In this document: positions 33,594 to 42,474 of the stretch, in pieces
How positions within the stretch are numbered: position 1 is the stretch's first letter
Layout: the number at the start of each line of letters is the position of its first letter
Source: Aurantimonas sp. HBX-1
Lineage (GTDB): Bacteria; Pseudomonadota; Alphaproteobacteria; Rhizobiales; Rhizobiaceae
Assembly: GCF_021391535.1 (NCBI RefSeq)
Contig: NZ_CP090066.1
Location: forward strand, 2,865,501 to 2,929,500
Direction: 5' to 3'
Length of the DNA stretch: 64,000 bases
The notes under the pieces: generated by a model
What the model saw: the letters and a program-made list of their open reading frames with translations, nothing else
What the model was told of the DNA's origin: nothing
Databases searched by the model: none
Program-made: the position numbers and the translations under genes

Positions 33594-35420
33594 TCAGGTC
33601 TTGGCGGCCCAGGCGTCCATGGCTTCCTTGAATACCCGGTCGCCGGGCACGCCCTTCTCGATCGACATCAGCGCCCGCCGCCCGGTGGCGTAGGCGAGCG
33701 GAATGTCGATCCACTGCTGGCTCTCCAGCAGCGACAGATTGTTCTGCACCGCCTGGTCGAGATTGTTCAGCGCGATGATGAAGAACCCGTCGGAGATCTT
33801 GCCGGCGACGCCGATCAGCGGCTCGCCGCGCGCCTCTTCCGTGGCCTTCAGCGCCAGCCGCTGAACATTGGCGACGCCGCCCCCGGCGAAGTTCTCCGGC
33901 GTGTCGAACATCAGCTCGACGACGTGGCTGGCCGGCAGCGTCGGGTCGGCGTTGCGGCGGATGGTCATGGTCAGCTTGAGGTTCTCGTCCGGCACGTCGG
34001 CGACGGCGCGGATCGCCGGCTCGGCCGGCTGGCCCTCCGACGGCGGCTCGTTGACCACCGACCAGACGACGTTGCCGCTTTCCTGCGTGCCCGGCGTGGT
34101 CTCGGTGCGTTCCTGATAGAACACCGCCTTCTGCGCGACCGGAACGCCGTTCTCGGCGGGCGCCACGGCGGCGACCTCCGCCTCGCCGGTCGCCGGCGGC
34201 GGCGACGCGTCCGCCGCAGCGGCCGGCTCGTCGCCGACGGTCGCCGGCGCCTCGCCGATGTCGCTGGAGACCGTCGGGGTTGCCGAGGGCACTTCGCCGG
34301 CCTCGGCGACCGGCGACGCGGGCGAGATGTCGGTGCCTTCGTCGAAGGCATTGGCGGCGCCGGGCGCCGGACCCTCGTCGACCTCGGAGCCGTCCGGCAG
34401 CAGGCGCTGGGTGAACTGCCGGTTGGACTGGCCGTTCGCGGTTGCCGCGGCGGGCGGCGTGACCGCCGCCACGTCCGTCTCGCCTTCGGGCGCGGCTTCG
34501 CCTTCGGCTGCCGCAGGGGCGTCAGGCGTCCCGGTGGTCGCTTCGCCGGCGGTGGGCGCCTCGCCCTCATTTCCGGTGGCGATCGTCTCGATACCCGGCG
34601 TGGTGTCGATCAGCAGCGCTTCCAGATCGTCGCGGTAGATCCAGCCGGCGGCCCCTGCCCCGGCCAGCAGCAGCACGACCGCGGCGGCGGCCAGCGGCCC
34701 CTTGCTGCGGGAGCCGCGCTGGCGCTGGCGCGCGCCGTAGCGCGGCGCCGAGACGTCGGCTTCGGGGATGTCGGTATCGTCGCGGCGAATGTCGGCGGGG
34801 ATGACGTCGTCGTCGTCATCCTCGTCCGGGCGACGAGACGTGCCGTTGCCCGGCGAAACGATGAAGGGGGCTCCAACCGAGGCGGGCCGCGTCGAATCGG
34901 CCGGTTCCTCGGCGGAAATGGGAAAGAACGGCGGTGGCTCCCGGCGCGCCGGTTCCGACGCCTTGCGGAAGCCCGGAAAGGCCGAGGCAGCGCCCCGATC
35001 GTCGGAGCCGGAAGCGGTCTTGCCGTTGGAGGGACCCGCAGCGGACACCGCAGGGGCCGCCTCGGCGCGTGGCATGAAGGCCGGCCGCGGCTCGGCGGCC
35101 GGCGGGACGGCGGGCTTGGCCTGCACCGGCGGCGAAGGCGGCGGGGCTGCCGAGGCCGGCGCCGGAGCGCCCGCATCGGCCGGGGCAGCGTCGCCGTCGG
35201 ACGCATCGCGCCCGACATAATGCGCCTCGGTGCGGTCGATCGCGTCCTCGAGCGCTGCGAGGCGCGCCGCCACGACCTCCTCCGCCAGCGGCGGATTGGC
35301 GGCCTGGACCTGCCGCTGGATGGCGGCACGGGCCTTTTCGTACACTTTCGCCCGCAACTGCGGCGTGGCGCGCGGCAGGCCGTCAATGGTCTTGCGAAGT
35401 ACGCCGCTCAAATCCGCCAT
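33594..35420 (-). CDS. Large single-span membrane protein of Rhizobiales type, function unknown
   Basis: The 608-residue protein has a short conserved N-terminal helix region (RKTIDGLPRATPQLRAKVYE), a Pro/Ala-rich cytoplasmic linker, one transmembrane helix at about 240-262, a ~170-residue Ala/Glu/Thr/Pro-rich periplasmic linker, and a conserved C-terminal domain (~440-608). The last contains strands such as LKLTMTIRRNAD, VVELMF and DGFFIIALN. The low-complexity middle suggests a periplasm-spanning tether. Homologues next to purA in related genomes are hypothetical. No good Shine-Dalgarno precedes the ATG at 35420. Confidence 0.8.
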   Translation of the reverse strand: MADLSGVLRKTIDGLPRATPQLRAKVYEKARAAIQRQVQAANPPLAEEVVAARLAALEDAIDRTEAHYVGRDASDGDAAPADAGAPAPASAAPPPSPPVQAKPAVPPAAEPRPAFMPRAEAAPAVSAAGPSNGKTASGSDDRGAASAFPGFRKASEPARREPPPFFPISAEEPADSTRPASVGAPFIVSPGNGTSRRPDEDDDDDVIPADIRRDDTDIPEADVSAPRYGARQRQRGSRSKGPLAAAAVVLLLAGAGAAGWIYRDDLEALLIDTTPGIETIATGNEGEAPTAGEATTGTPDAPAAAEGEAAPEGETDVAAVTPPAAATANGQSNRQFTQRLLPDGSEVDEGPAPGAANAFDEGTDISPASPVAEAGEVPSATPTVSSDIGEAPATVGDEPAAAADASPPPATGEAEVAAVAPAENGVPVAQKAVFYQERTETTPGTQESGNVVWSVVNEPPSEGQPAEPAIRAVADVPDENLKLTMTIRRNADPTLPASHVVELMFDTPENFAGGGVANVQRLALKATEEARGEPLIGVAGKISDGFFIIALNNLDQAVQNNLSLLESQQWIDIPLAYATGRRALMSIEKGVPGDRVFKEAMDAWAAKT

Positions 35421-35470
35421 GGATTGCAGTCACTCATCCGTCTTGATCTTCGATAATCGCTGTTCGGACT

Positions 35471-36766
35471 CTAATCCTGAAACGGATCGCGAACAAGTAT
35501 TGTGTCGTCGCGCTCGGGAGACGTTGACAGAAGCGTGACGGGCGCTTCCACCAGCTCCTCTATGTGCCTGACATATTTGACCGCTTGCGCCGGGAGGTCG
35601 TTCCAGCGGCGGGCGCCCGCCGTCGTATCCTTCCAGCCTTCCAAGGTTTCGTAGATCGGCTCTACCCGCCTTTGCTCGGCAAGACTTGCCGGAAGATAGT
35701 CGATCTCACTTCCGTCGAGCCTATAGCCGACGACGATCTTGATCTCGTCAAGACCATCCAGCACGTCCAACTTGGTCAATGCCAGTCCGTGGATGCCGTT
35801 TATCGCGACGGCCTGGCGGACCAGCACGGCGTCGAACCAGCCGCAGCGGCGCTTGCGCCCGGTGACGGTGCCGAACTCGCGGCCCCTCTCGCCGAGGAAG
35901 CGGCCGACCTCGTTGTCCTGCTCGCTGGGGAACGGACCCTCGCCGACACGGGTCGTGTAGGCCTTGGTGATGCCGAGCACGAAGCCGAGGCTGCCGGGGC
36001 CGAGGCCGGAGCCGGCGGCCGCCTGGCCGGCGACCGTGTTGGACGAGGTGACGAAGGGGTAGGTGCCGTGGTCGATGTCGAGCAGTGTGCCCTGTGCGCC
36101 CTCGAAGAGGATGCGGTCACCGGCCTTGCGGCGCTGGTCGAGCAGGCGCCAGACGCGGTCGATGAACGGCGTGATCTCGTCCGCGACGGAGGTCAGCTCC
36201 TCGAGAATCGTGCCGGCATCGACCTCCGGCTGGCCGAGGCCGCGCCGCAGCGGGTTGTGGTGGGCGAGCAGCCGCTCGATTCGCTCCGGCAGGCTTTCGG
36301 GATGCGCCAGGTCCATGACGCGGATCGCGCGCCGGCCGACCTTGTCCTCGTAGGCCGGGCCGATGCCGCGGCCGGTGGTGCCGATCTTGGTGCCGGCGCC
36401 GGCGTTGTTTTCGCGGGTCGCGTCGAGCTCGCGGTGCAGCGAGAGAATCAGCGAGGCGTTGTCGGCGATGCGCAGCGAGTCGGGCGTGATGGTGACGCCC
36501 TGCGCCTCCAGCCGCTTGCGCTCGGCGACGAAGGCATGCGGGTCGAACACCACGCCGTTGCCGATCACCGACAGCTTGCCCGTCCGCACCACGCCCGAGG
36601 GCAGCAGCGAGAGCTTGTAGGACACGCCGTCGATCACCAGCGTGTGGCCGGCATTGTGCCCGCCCTGGAAGCGCACGACCACGTCGGCCCGCTCGGAGAG
36701 CCAGTCGACGATCTTGCCCTTCCCCTCGTCTCCCCACTGCGATCCGACGACGACGACGTTGGCCAT
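35471..36766 (-). CDS. purA: Adenylosuccinate synthetase
   Basis: PurA makes adenylosuccinate from IMP, aspartate and GTP in AMP synthesis. The 431-residue protein starts MANVVVVGSQWGDEGKGK with the GTP-binding loop and catalytic Asp, followed by RFQGGHNAGHTL, GTTGRGIGPAYEDK, and EGAQGTLLDIDHGTYPFVTSS. Length matches the family. AAGGAG lies before the ATG. It is divergent from the EamA transporter and lies downstream of nothing on its strand, so it likely has its own promoter near 36770-37010. Confidence 0.97.
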   Translation of the reverse strand: MANVVVVGSQWGDEGKGKIVDWLSERADVVVRFQGGHNAGHTLVIDGVSYKLSLLPSGVVRTGKLSVIGNGVVFDPHAFVAERKRLEAQGVTITPDSLRIADNASLILSLHRELDATRENNAGAGTKIGTTGRGIGPAYEDKVGRRAIRVMDLAHPESLPERIERLLAHHNPLRRGLGQPEVDAGTILEELTSVADEITPFIDRVWRLLDQRRKAGDRILFEGAQGTLLDIDHGTYPFVTSSNTVAGQAAAGSGLGPGSLGFVLGITKAYTTRVGEGPFPSEQDNEVGRFLGERGREFGTVTGRKRRCGWFDAVLVRQAVAINGIHGLALTKLDVLDGLDEIKIVVGYRLDGSEIDYLPASLAEQRRVEPIYETLEGWKDTTAGARRWNDLPAQAVKYVRHIEELVEAPVTLLSTSPERDDTILVRDPFQD

Positions 36767-37018
36767 TCAAACTCCTTTTGCGGTGTGCCCGCTGATGCTG
36801 CCTGGAAAGCGGCCGGACTATAGAGAAGCCGTCCGTCCGATGCGAGGCCGGCCGCTCCGGCCGACGATGATCGCGCGCTCGAGCCCGGGCAGGTACCCGG
36901 GCAGGTCGACGGGACCGGCGGCGAGCGGCACCGCGCTGCTCCTATCCGGGGCGGGGCGCGGCGGCAATGGCAGCTCGCGGCAATTGCCGAAAGCCGAGGG
37001 AACAACTAAAGCCGCCTT

Positions 37019-37945
37019 ATGACCCGCATCGTCACCCATCCCTATACCATTCTCGCCGTCGTCGCGCTGTTCTGGGGCGGCAACGCCATCGCCGGCAAGC
37101 TGGCCGTCGGCCATGTCTCGCCAATGCTGCTGACCCTGCTGCGCTGGACCTTCGCCTGCCTGATCATGACGCCGCTGGCGTGGAGGGACGTGCAGCGGGA
37201 ATGGCCGACGATCAGGCGCCACCTGCCCTTCCTGTTCCTGCTCGGCGCCGTCGGCTTCACGCTGTTCAACGCCATCTTCTACCTGGCGATGAACTACACC
37301 TCGGCGATCAACGCCACGATCGAGCAGTCGGCGATGCCGCTGGTGGTGTTTGCGGCGAACTATTTGCTGTTCCGCACCGGCGTGACGCTGTTCCAGCTGC
37401 TCGGCTTCAGCCTCACCCTGATCGGCGTCCTGATCACCGCGGCGCATGGCGAGCTGGCGACGCTGCTGACGCTCGACCTCAACCGTGGCGACGCGATGAT
37501 CATCGTCGCGGTGCTGATCTATGGCGGCTACACGGTGGCGCTGCGCTACAAGCCCGACATCCACTGGCGCTCGACCATCTATGTGCTGTCGCTGGCGGCG
37601 CTCGCGGCCTCGATCCCCCTCGCCGCTGGCGAATGGGCGATGGGCCACGCCCAGGCGCCGGACGTGCAGGGCCTGTCGGCGGCGCTCTACACCGCGATCT
37701 TCCCCGGCCTCGTGGCGCAGATCCTCTACATTCGCGGCGTCACGATGATCGGCCCGAACCGCGCCAATCTGTTCATCAACCTCGTGCCGATCTTCGGCGC
37801 CATCCTGGCGGTGGGCGTCGTCGGCGAGGCGCTGCATCCCTATCACCTGGCGGCGCTCGGCTTCGTGCTCGCCGGCATCACCCTGGCGGAGATCGGCGCG
37901 CCGCGCCGGCCTGTCGCCGCCGGCACGGGACCGGCATCGCACTGA
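37019..37945 (+). CDS. EamA/DMT-family transporter
   Basis: The 308-residue protein has about ten transmembrane helices in two EamA repeats (residues ~8-140 and ~158-290). The first begins LAVVALFWGGNAIAGKLA and the second repeat region includes FPGLVAQILYIRGVTMIGPNRANLF. Such carriers export amino acids or metabolites, but the substrate cannot be read. It is divergent from purA and convergent with serA, a place where Rhizobiales often have an EamA gene. Confidence 0.88.
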   Translation: MTRIVTHPYTILAVVALFWGGNAIAGKLAVGHVSPMLLTLLRWTFACLIMTPLAWRDVQREWPTIRRHLPFLFLLGAVGFTLFNAIFYLAMNYTSAINATIEQSAMPLVVFAANYLLFRTGVTLFQLLGFSLTLIGVLITAAHGELATLLTLDLNRGDAMIIVAVLIYGGYTVALRYKPDIHWRSTIYVLSLAALAASIPLAAGEWAMGHAQAPDVQGLSAALYTAIFPGLVAQILYIRGVTMIGPNRANLFINLVPIFGAILAVGVVGEALHPYHLAALGFVLAGITLAEIGAPRRPVAAGTGPASH

Positions 37946-37976
37946 GGCGACGCCGGCTCCCGGGCTGACGAAACGC

Positions 37977-39581
37977 TCAGTCGACGCTGGCGACGTCGAA
38001 CTGCAGCCGCTTGGCGCTGGCGATCTCCTTGTGGGCGCGGACCGCGTCCAGCACGGCGTCCGGCACCGGGGAATCGACGTAGAGCAGCGCGATGGCGTCG
38101 CCGCCCGGCCGGTTCCGGCCGAGCTGGAAGTTGGCGATGTTGACGCCGGCCTCGCCGAAGGTTGTGCCGAGCAGGCCGATGATGCCTGGCGCGTCGTTGT
38201 TGGTGGTGTAGACCATGTGGCGGCCGACCTCGGCGTCGAGATTGATCCCCTTGATCTGGATGAAGCGCGGCTTGCCGTCGGAGAACACCGTGCCGGCAAC
38301 CGAACGGGTCTGCTTCTCGGTGGTGATCGTCAGCTTGATGTAGCCGTCGAAGACGCCGGACTTGTCGCGGCGCGATTCGGTCAGCTGGATGCCGCGCTCC
38401 TTCACCATGATCGGCGCCGAGACCATGTTGACGTCGGAGACCTGCGACTTGATCAGCCCGGCGAGCGCCGCGCTGGTCAGGGCCCGCGTGTTCATCGCGG
38501 CGGTGGCGCCGTCATAGACGATCTCGACCGACTTGATCGGCTCTTCGGTGACCTGCCCGACAAAATCGCCGAGCACTTCGGCGAGCTTGACGAAGGGGGT
38601 GAGGGTCGGGGCTTCCTCGGCGGTGATCGACGGCATGTTGATGGCGTTGCTGACGGCGCCGCGCACCAGATAGTCGGCCATCTGCTCGGCCACCTGCAGG
38701 GCGACGTTCTCCTGCGCCTCGGTGGTGGAGGCGCCGAGATGCGGCGTGCAGACGACGTTCTCCAGCCCGAAGAGCGGCGAATCCGTCGCCGGCTCGACCT
38801 CGAACACGTCGACGCCGGCGCCCGCGACCTTCCCCGACTTGATGCCCTCGGCGAGGTCCGCCTCGACGACCAGTCCGCCGCGGGCGCAATTGATGATGCG
38901 CACGCCGTCCTTCATCCTGGCGATCGCATCCTTGCCGATGATGCCCTTGGTCTTCTCGGTCATCGGCGTGTGCAGCGTGATGAAGTCCGAGCGCTTGAAC
39001 AGCTCCTCGAGCTCGACCTTCTCGATCCCCAGCTGGCTGGCGCGCTCTGCCGACAGGAACGGGTCGAAGGCGATCACGCGCATCTTCAGGCCGACACCGC
39101 GGGAGGCGACGATCGAGCCGATATTGCCGCAGCCGATGACGCCCAGCGTCTTGCCGGTGATCTCGACGCCCATGAAGCGGTTCTTCTCCCACTTGCCGGC
39201 CTGGGTCGAGACGTCGGCGGCCGGCAGCTGGCGCGCCACCGCGAACATCAGGGCGATGGCATGCTCGGCGGTGGTGATCGAGTTGCCGAAGGGGGTGTTC
39301 ATCACGATGATGCCCTTCCGGCTGGCCGCCGGGATGTCGACATTGTCGACGCCGATGCCGGCCCGGCCGATGACCTTCAGCTTCGTCGCTGCCTCGATCA
39401 GCTTTTCGGTGACCTTGGTGGCGGAGCGGATGGCGAGGCCGTCATACTGGCCGATGACCTCGAGGAGCTTCTCCTTGTCCTTGCCCAGGTCGGGCAGGTA
39501 GTCGACCTCGACGCCGCGGTCCTTGAAGATCTGGACGGCGGTCGGGGAAAGCTTGTCGGATACGAGAACGCGGGGTGCCAT
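37977..39581 (-). CDS. serA: D-3-phosphoglycerate dehydrogenase
   Basis: SerA oxidises 3-phosphoglycerate as the first step of serine synthesis. The 534-residue protein is the long form: substrate/nucleotide core with GRAGIGVDNVDI, LGVIGCGNIGSIVA, NCARGGLV and the catalytic His in CTPHLGASTTEAQ. An intervening domain and a C-terminal ACT domain (NNDAPGIIGLLGTTFGEAGVNIANF) for serine feedback follow. The ATG at 39581 is chosen over a 33-residue extension. It lies downstream of serC with the alanine exporter between them. Confidence 0.96.
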   Translation of the reverse strand: MAPRVLVSDKLSPTAVQIFKDRGVEVDYLPDLGKDKEKLLEVIGQYDGLAIRSATKVTEKLIEAATKLKVIGRAGIGVDNVDIPAASRKGIIVMNTPFGNSITTAEHAIALMFAVARQLPAADVSTQAGKWEKNRFMGVEITGKTLGVIGCGNIGSIVASRGVGLKMRVIAFDPFLSAERASQLGIEKVELEELFKRSDFITLHTPMTEKTKGIIGKDAIARMKDGVRIINCARGGLVVEADLAEGIKSGKVAGAGVDVFEVEPATDSPLFGLENVVCTPHLGASTTEAQENVALQVAEQMADYLVRGAVSNAINMPSITAEEAPTLTPFVKLAEVLGDFVGQVTEEPIKSVEIVYDGATAAMNTRALTSAALAGLIKSQVSDVNMVSAPIMVKERGIQLTESRRDKSGVFDGYIKLTITTEKQTRSVAGTVFSDGKPRFIQIKGINLDAEVGRHMVYTTNNDAPGIIGLLGTTFGEAGVNIANFQLGRNRPGGDAIALLYVDSPVPDAVLDAVRAHKEIASAKRLQFDVASVD

Positions 39582-39683
39582 GGTGGAGTGTCCTGTCGAT
39601 GTGTCGGCGGGCGCAGCGCCCGGGGTGACGGAGAGGATGGGTGAGAGGGCCGGCCCCGTTGGGCCAGCCGCATGGATCAAGAA

Positions 39684-40136
39684 TCAGCCGCCCAGCGACA
39701 TCGGCTTCTGTCCCGGCCCTTCGAGACCGAAGCGGCGGCGGACGAATTCGAGCCAGAGCCCGTAGGGGCGGCCGAGGACGAGCATCAGGAGCGCGAAGCC
39801 GATCGTGCCGGTCAGCAGCGCCGAGCCGTCGGCGCCGCCAAAGGCAATGATCGCGGCGTAGATCGGCACCTGGAACACCAGCAGAGCGGTGGTGTCGGCG
39901 AGGAACACGCCCCAGGCGGTCGACGGCGCGAGCTTCGTGAGGAGCCAGTTGCGCCACAGGCCGTAGGGCCGTGCGGTCAGGACCATCAGCGGCGCGCCGA
40001 TCGCCCGGGAGACGGCAACCTCGTCCCACGCCATGCCGGCCACGAAGCGCTCGTTCAGCCCGCTGGTGAGGGTGAAGAACACGACGAGCGCCAGCGTATC
40101 GGCGACGAAGCTGCGGATCCCGACCGGGAGCGCCAC
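39684..40136 (-). CDS. alaE: AlaE-type L-alanine exporter
   Basis: This 150-residue protein has four transmembrane helices and the AlaE pattern: FVADTLALVVFFTLTSGLNE at the N-terminus, then ARPYGLWRNWL and a repeated GRPYGLWLEFVRRRFG near the end. AlaE exports alanine when its level is high. It is placed 24 bases after serC and about 100 bases before serA on the same strand, which may couple export to the serine/transaminase pathway. Size is normal. Confidence 0.88.
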   Translation of the reverse strand: MALPVGIRSFVADTLALVVFFTLTSGLNERFVAGMAWDEVAVSRAIGAPLMVLTARPYGLWRNWLLTKLAPSTAWGVFLADTTALLVFQVPIYAAIIAFGGADGSALLTGTIGFALLMLVLGRPYGLWLEFVRRRFGLEGPGQKPMSLGG

Positions 40137-40160
40137 GGCGTGCCCCTGCCCGCTCCGGCT

Positions 40161-41336
40161 TCAGGCCGCCTTTGCCAGTTCGCTCTTCTGCGCCTCGTAG
40201 GCATAGGCGAGCCACGGCATCAGCGCATCGAGGTCGGAGGCCTCGACGGTGGCGCCGGCCCAGATGCGCAGGCCCGGAGGCGCATCGCGATAGGCGCCGA
40301 TGTCGAGGGCGACGCCCTCCTTCTCCAGCAAGCCGACGACGCCCTTGGCGAAGGTGGCCTGCGCCTCATCCGACAGCGCCACGATCGACGGATCGGTGAA
40401 CTGCAGGCAGACCGAGGTGTTGGAGCGGGTCTCGGCGGTCTTCGCGAGGAAGCCGAGCCAATCGTTGGCCTCGACGAAGCGCTCAATGACGGCGAGATTG
40501 GCGTCGGCTCTGGCCTTCAGGCCCTTGAGCCCGCCGATCGACTTCGCCCAGGCGAGCGCATCGAGATAGTCCTCGACGCAGAGCATCGACGGGGTGTTGA
40601 TCGTCTCGCCCTTGAAGATGCCCTCGATCAGCTTGCCGCCGGAGGTGAGGCGGAAGATCTTCGGCAGCGGCCAGGCCGGCTTGTAGCTTTCCAGCCGCTC
40701 GACGGCGCGGGGGCTGAGGATCAGCATGCCGTGCGCCGCCTCGCCGCCGAGCACCTTCTGCCATGAGAAGGTCACGACATCGAGCTTGTCGAAGGGCAGG
40801 TCCTGGGCGAAGGCGGCCGAGGTCGCGTCGCAGATCGTCAGGCCCTGGCGGTCGGCGGGTATGGCGTCGCCGTTCGGCATCCGCACGCCCGAGGTGGTGC
40901 CGTTCCAGGTGAAGACCACGTCGCGGTCGAAATCCACCTCGGCAAGATCGACGATTTCGCCATAGGGCGCCTCGAGGACGCGGACGTCGTCGAGTTTCAG
41001 CTGCTTGACGGCATCGGTGACCCAGCCGGAACCGAAGGATTCCCAGGCGACAACGTCGGTGCCGCGGGCGCCGAGCAGCGACCACATGGCCATCTCGACG
41101 GCGCCGGTGTCCGACGCCGGCACGATGCCGATGCGATAGTCCGCCGGCACGCCGAGCACGCTGCGGGTATCGTCGATCGCCTGCTGGAGCTTGGACTTGC
41201 CGACCTTGGCTCGGTGCGAGCGGCCGAGGGCGGCATCGCCGAGTGCTTCGAGCGTCCAGCCGGGACGCTTCGCACAAGGACCGGAGGAAAAACGAGGATT
41301 GGCCGGACGCATGTCCGGCTTAGCGGTATTGGCCAT
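40161..41336 (-). CDS. serC: Phosphoserine aminotransferase
   Basis: SerC transaminates 3-phosphohydroxypyruvate with glutamate, using PLP. The 391-residue protein starts MANTAKPDMRPANPRFSSGPC, the N-terminus typical of the alphaproteobacterial type, and has the PLP lysine region TFSWQKVLGGEAAHGMLILS and VVAWESFGSGW. The ATG at 41336 is preceded by AAAGGATAGC, which is part of a leader hairpin (see 41342-41378). It is the first gene of serC-alaE-serA. Confidence 0.96.
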   Translation of the reverse strand: MANTAKPDMRPANPRFSSGPCAKRPGWTLEALGDAALGRSHRAKVGKSKLQQAIDDTRSVLGVPADYRIGIVPASDTGAVEMAMWSLLGARGTDVVAWESFGSGWVTDAVKQLKLDDVRVLEAPYGEIVDLAEVDFDRDVVFTWNGTTSGVRMPNGDAIPADRQGLTICDATSAAFAQDLPFDKLDVVTFSWQKVLGGEAAHGMLILSPRAVERLESYKPAWPLPKIFRLTSGGKLIEGIFKGETINTPSMLCVEDYLDALAWAKSIGGLKGLKARADANLAVIERFVEANDWLGFLAKTAETRSNTSVCLQFTDPSIVALSDEAQATFAKGVVGLLEKEGVALDIGAYRDAPPGLRIWAGATVEASDLDALMPWLAYAYEAQKSELAKAA

Positions 41337-41341
41337 CTGAG

Positions 41342-41378
41342 CTATCCTTTCAGATAGGTGCCTCTCGTTGGGGAGAGG
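41342..41378 (-). promoter_or_regulatory. serC-type leader RNA (two hairpins)
   Basis: Immediately before the serC start the minus strand has two hairpins: CCTCTC/GAGAGG (41378-41373 with 41366-41361) and CTATC/GATAG (41357-41353 with 41346-41342), the second with the Shine-Dalgarno in its loop. This matches the serC motif known from alphaproteobacterial serC-serA operons, whose two stems end at the ribosome site. Confidence 0.6.
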
Positions 41379-41469
41379 TGTCCCGCCGGCGTCGCTACTC
41401 TTCGGACCTGCGGCGGTCAAGCGACAATCGTGCGACAGCGGGCGGATGACCGACGCCCGGCGCCCGACG

Positions 41470-41497
41470 AAAAACGGCGGAGCCGAGGCCCCGCCGT
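41470..41497 (-). terminator. Rho-independent terminator after the Omp25-like gene
   Basis: On the minus strand the arms ACGGCGG and CCGCCGT enclose GGCCTCGGCT and are followed by five T. It lies 30 bases after the stop at 41525. Confidence 0.75.
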
Positions 41498-41524
41498 GAT
41501 CTCACGCGAATTCCCGGTGCGGTC

Positions 41525-42265
41525 CTACCAGAGCGAGTAGCGGACGCCGGCCTGGATGGTGTGGCGCTGGTACCCGTCGTCCTCGAGCGCGTAGTCGATC
41601 CCGTCGCCGCTCAGGCCGTAGAACTCGCCGCCGTCGACATCGAGGAAGCGGTAGCCGACATCGAGCGCGAGGTTGTCCGAGATGTTGTAGGCGACACCCG
41701 CCATCAGGGCGTAGGCGAAGCGCCAGTCGGACCCGTCGGTCTCGCTGGCGTCGAACAAGGTCCCGCAGTCGAATCCGCCGAAGCTGCAGTTCAGGTCGTA
41801 TTCGGTGCGCACCGCGCCGACGCCGCCGCCGACATAGGGGGTGAACCCGACGAAGGTGCCGAGGTCGACATAGGCGTTGGCCATCAGCTCCCAGCTACTC
41901 GCGTCGCCGTCGAGCACGGCCGCGAACGGGGTGTCGGCGAAATCGAGGTCCGCCTTGGAATAGCGGGCGGTCAGGTCGCCGCGGAAGAAGTCGGTGAAGC
42001 GATAGCCGAAGCCTGCCCCGAAGCCGTAGCCGTCGTCGAGGCCGAGTTCGGCCGAATCGTCGCCGCCGACGTCCAGGTCGCTGTCGAAATCGTAGGAGAC
42101 GTCGCCGCGCAGGTACCAACCGTTGCCGATCTCGACGGGCACGACTTCCGGCACGTTCTCATAGAGCGGTGCGTCGTAGATCGGCGGCAGCATGTCGGCT
42201 GCCGCGGCGAATTGGGTGGTGCCGATCAGGGCGGCACCGATCGTCGTCAGCGTTGTGAATCTCAT
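41525..42265 (-). CDS. Omp25/Omp31-family outer membrane protein
   Basis: This 246-residue beta-barrel protein has a signal peptide (~21 residues, ending TQFAAA-AD), a short linker with PPIYDAP, then eight amphipathic strands and a terminal aromatic residue (Trp) in HTIQAGVRYSLW, as needed for BAM assembly. The start WYLRGDVSYDF and the later MAGVAYNISDNLALDVGYRFL are typical of the family. A perfect CtrA box lies at 42351-42365, about 90 bases upstream. A terminator follows. Confidence 0.9.
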   Translation of the reverse strand: MRFTTLTTIGAALIGTTQFAAAADMLPPIYDAPLYENVPEVVPVEIGNGWYLRGDVSYDFDSDLDVGGDDSAELGLDDGYGFGAGFGYRFTDFFRGDLTARYSKADLDFADTPFAAVLDGDASSWELMANAYVDLGTFVGFTPYVGGGVGAVRTEYDLNCSFGGFDCGTLFDASETDGSDWRFAYALMAGVAYNISDNLALDVGYRFLDVDGGEFYGLSGDGIDYALEDDGYQRHTIQAGVRYSLW

Positions 42266-42350
42266 GGCCCTCGTTCCCCGTCATCGCGTTTCGCGCCCAG
42301 GCCCTCACACGGCCGGCGACCTCGTTGACAGGGATTCTGGCAAGAAATGC

Positions 42351-42365
42351 TTAACTGCTGATTAA
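42351..42365. promoter_or_regulatory. Perfect CtrA box before the Omp25-like gene
   Basis: The sequence reads TTAA-N7-TTAA exactly (TTAA at 42351-42354 and 42362-42365), centred ~92 bases upstream of the start at 42265. In Brucella the omp25 promoter is a CtrA target, so the site is credible. Confidence 0.65.
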
Positions 42366-42421
42366 CCCTGTTCGTTAACCGTACCGGCGACGGCGAGGCA
42401 GGAAAGCCTGCCCGAAACGAC

Positions 42422-42455
42422 AAAGCCGCCGCCCCTCCGGGCGACGGCTTTCGGT
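42422..42455 (-). terminator. Rho-independent terminator after the second Omp gene
   Basis: The arms AAAGCCG-type (42422-42434) and CGGCTTT (42447-42454) pair through a GC core with loop CTCC; on the minus strand TTTGTC follows. The T tract is short. Confidence 0.6.
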
Positions 42456-42474
42456 TGGCCAGGCGTTGGATGGC

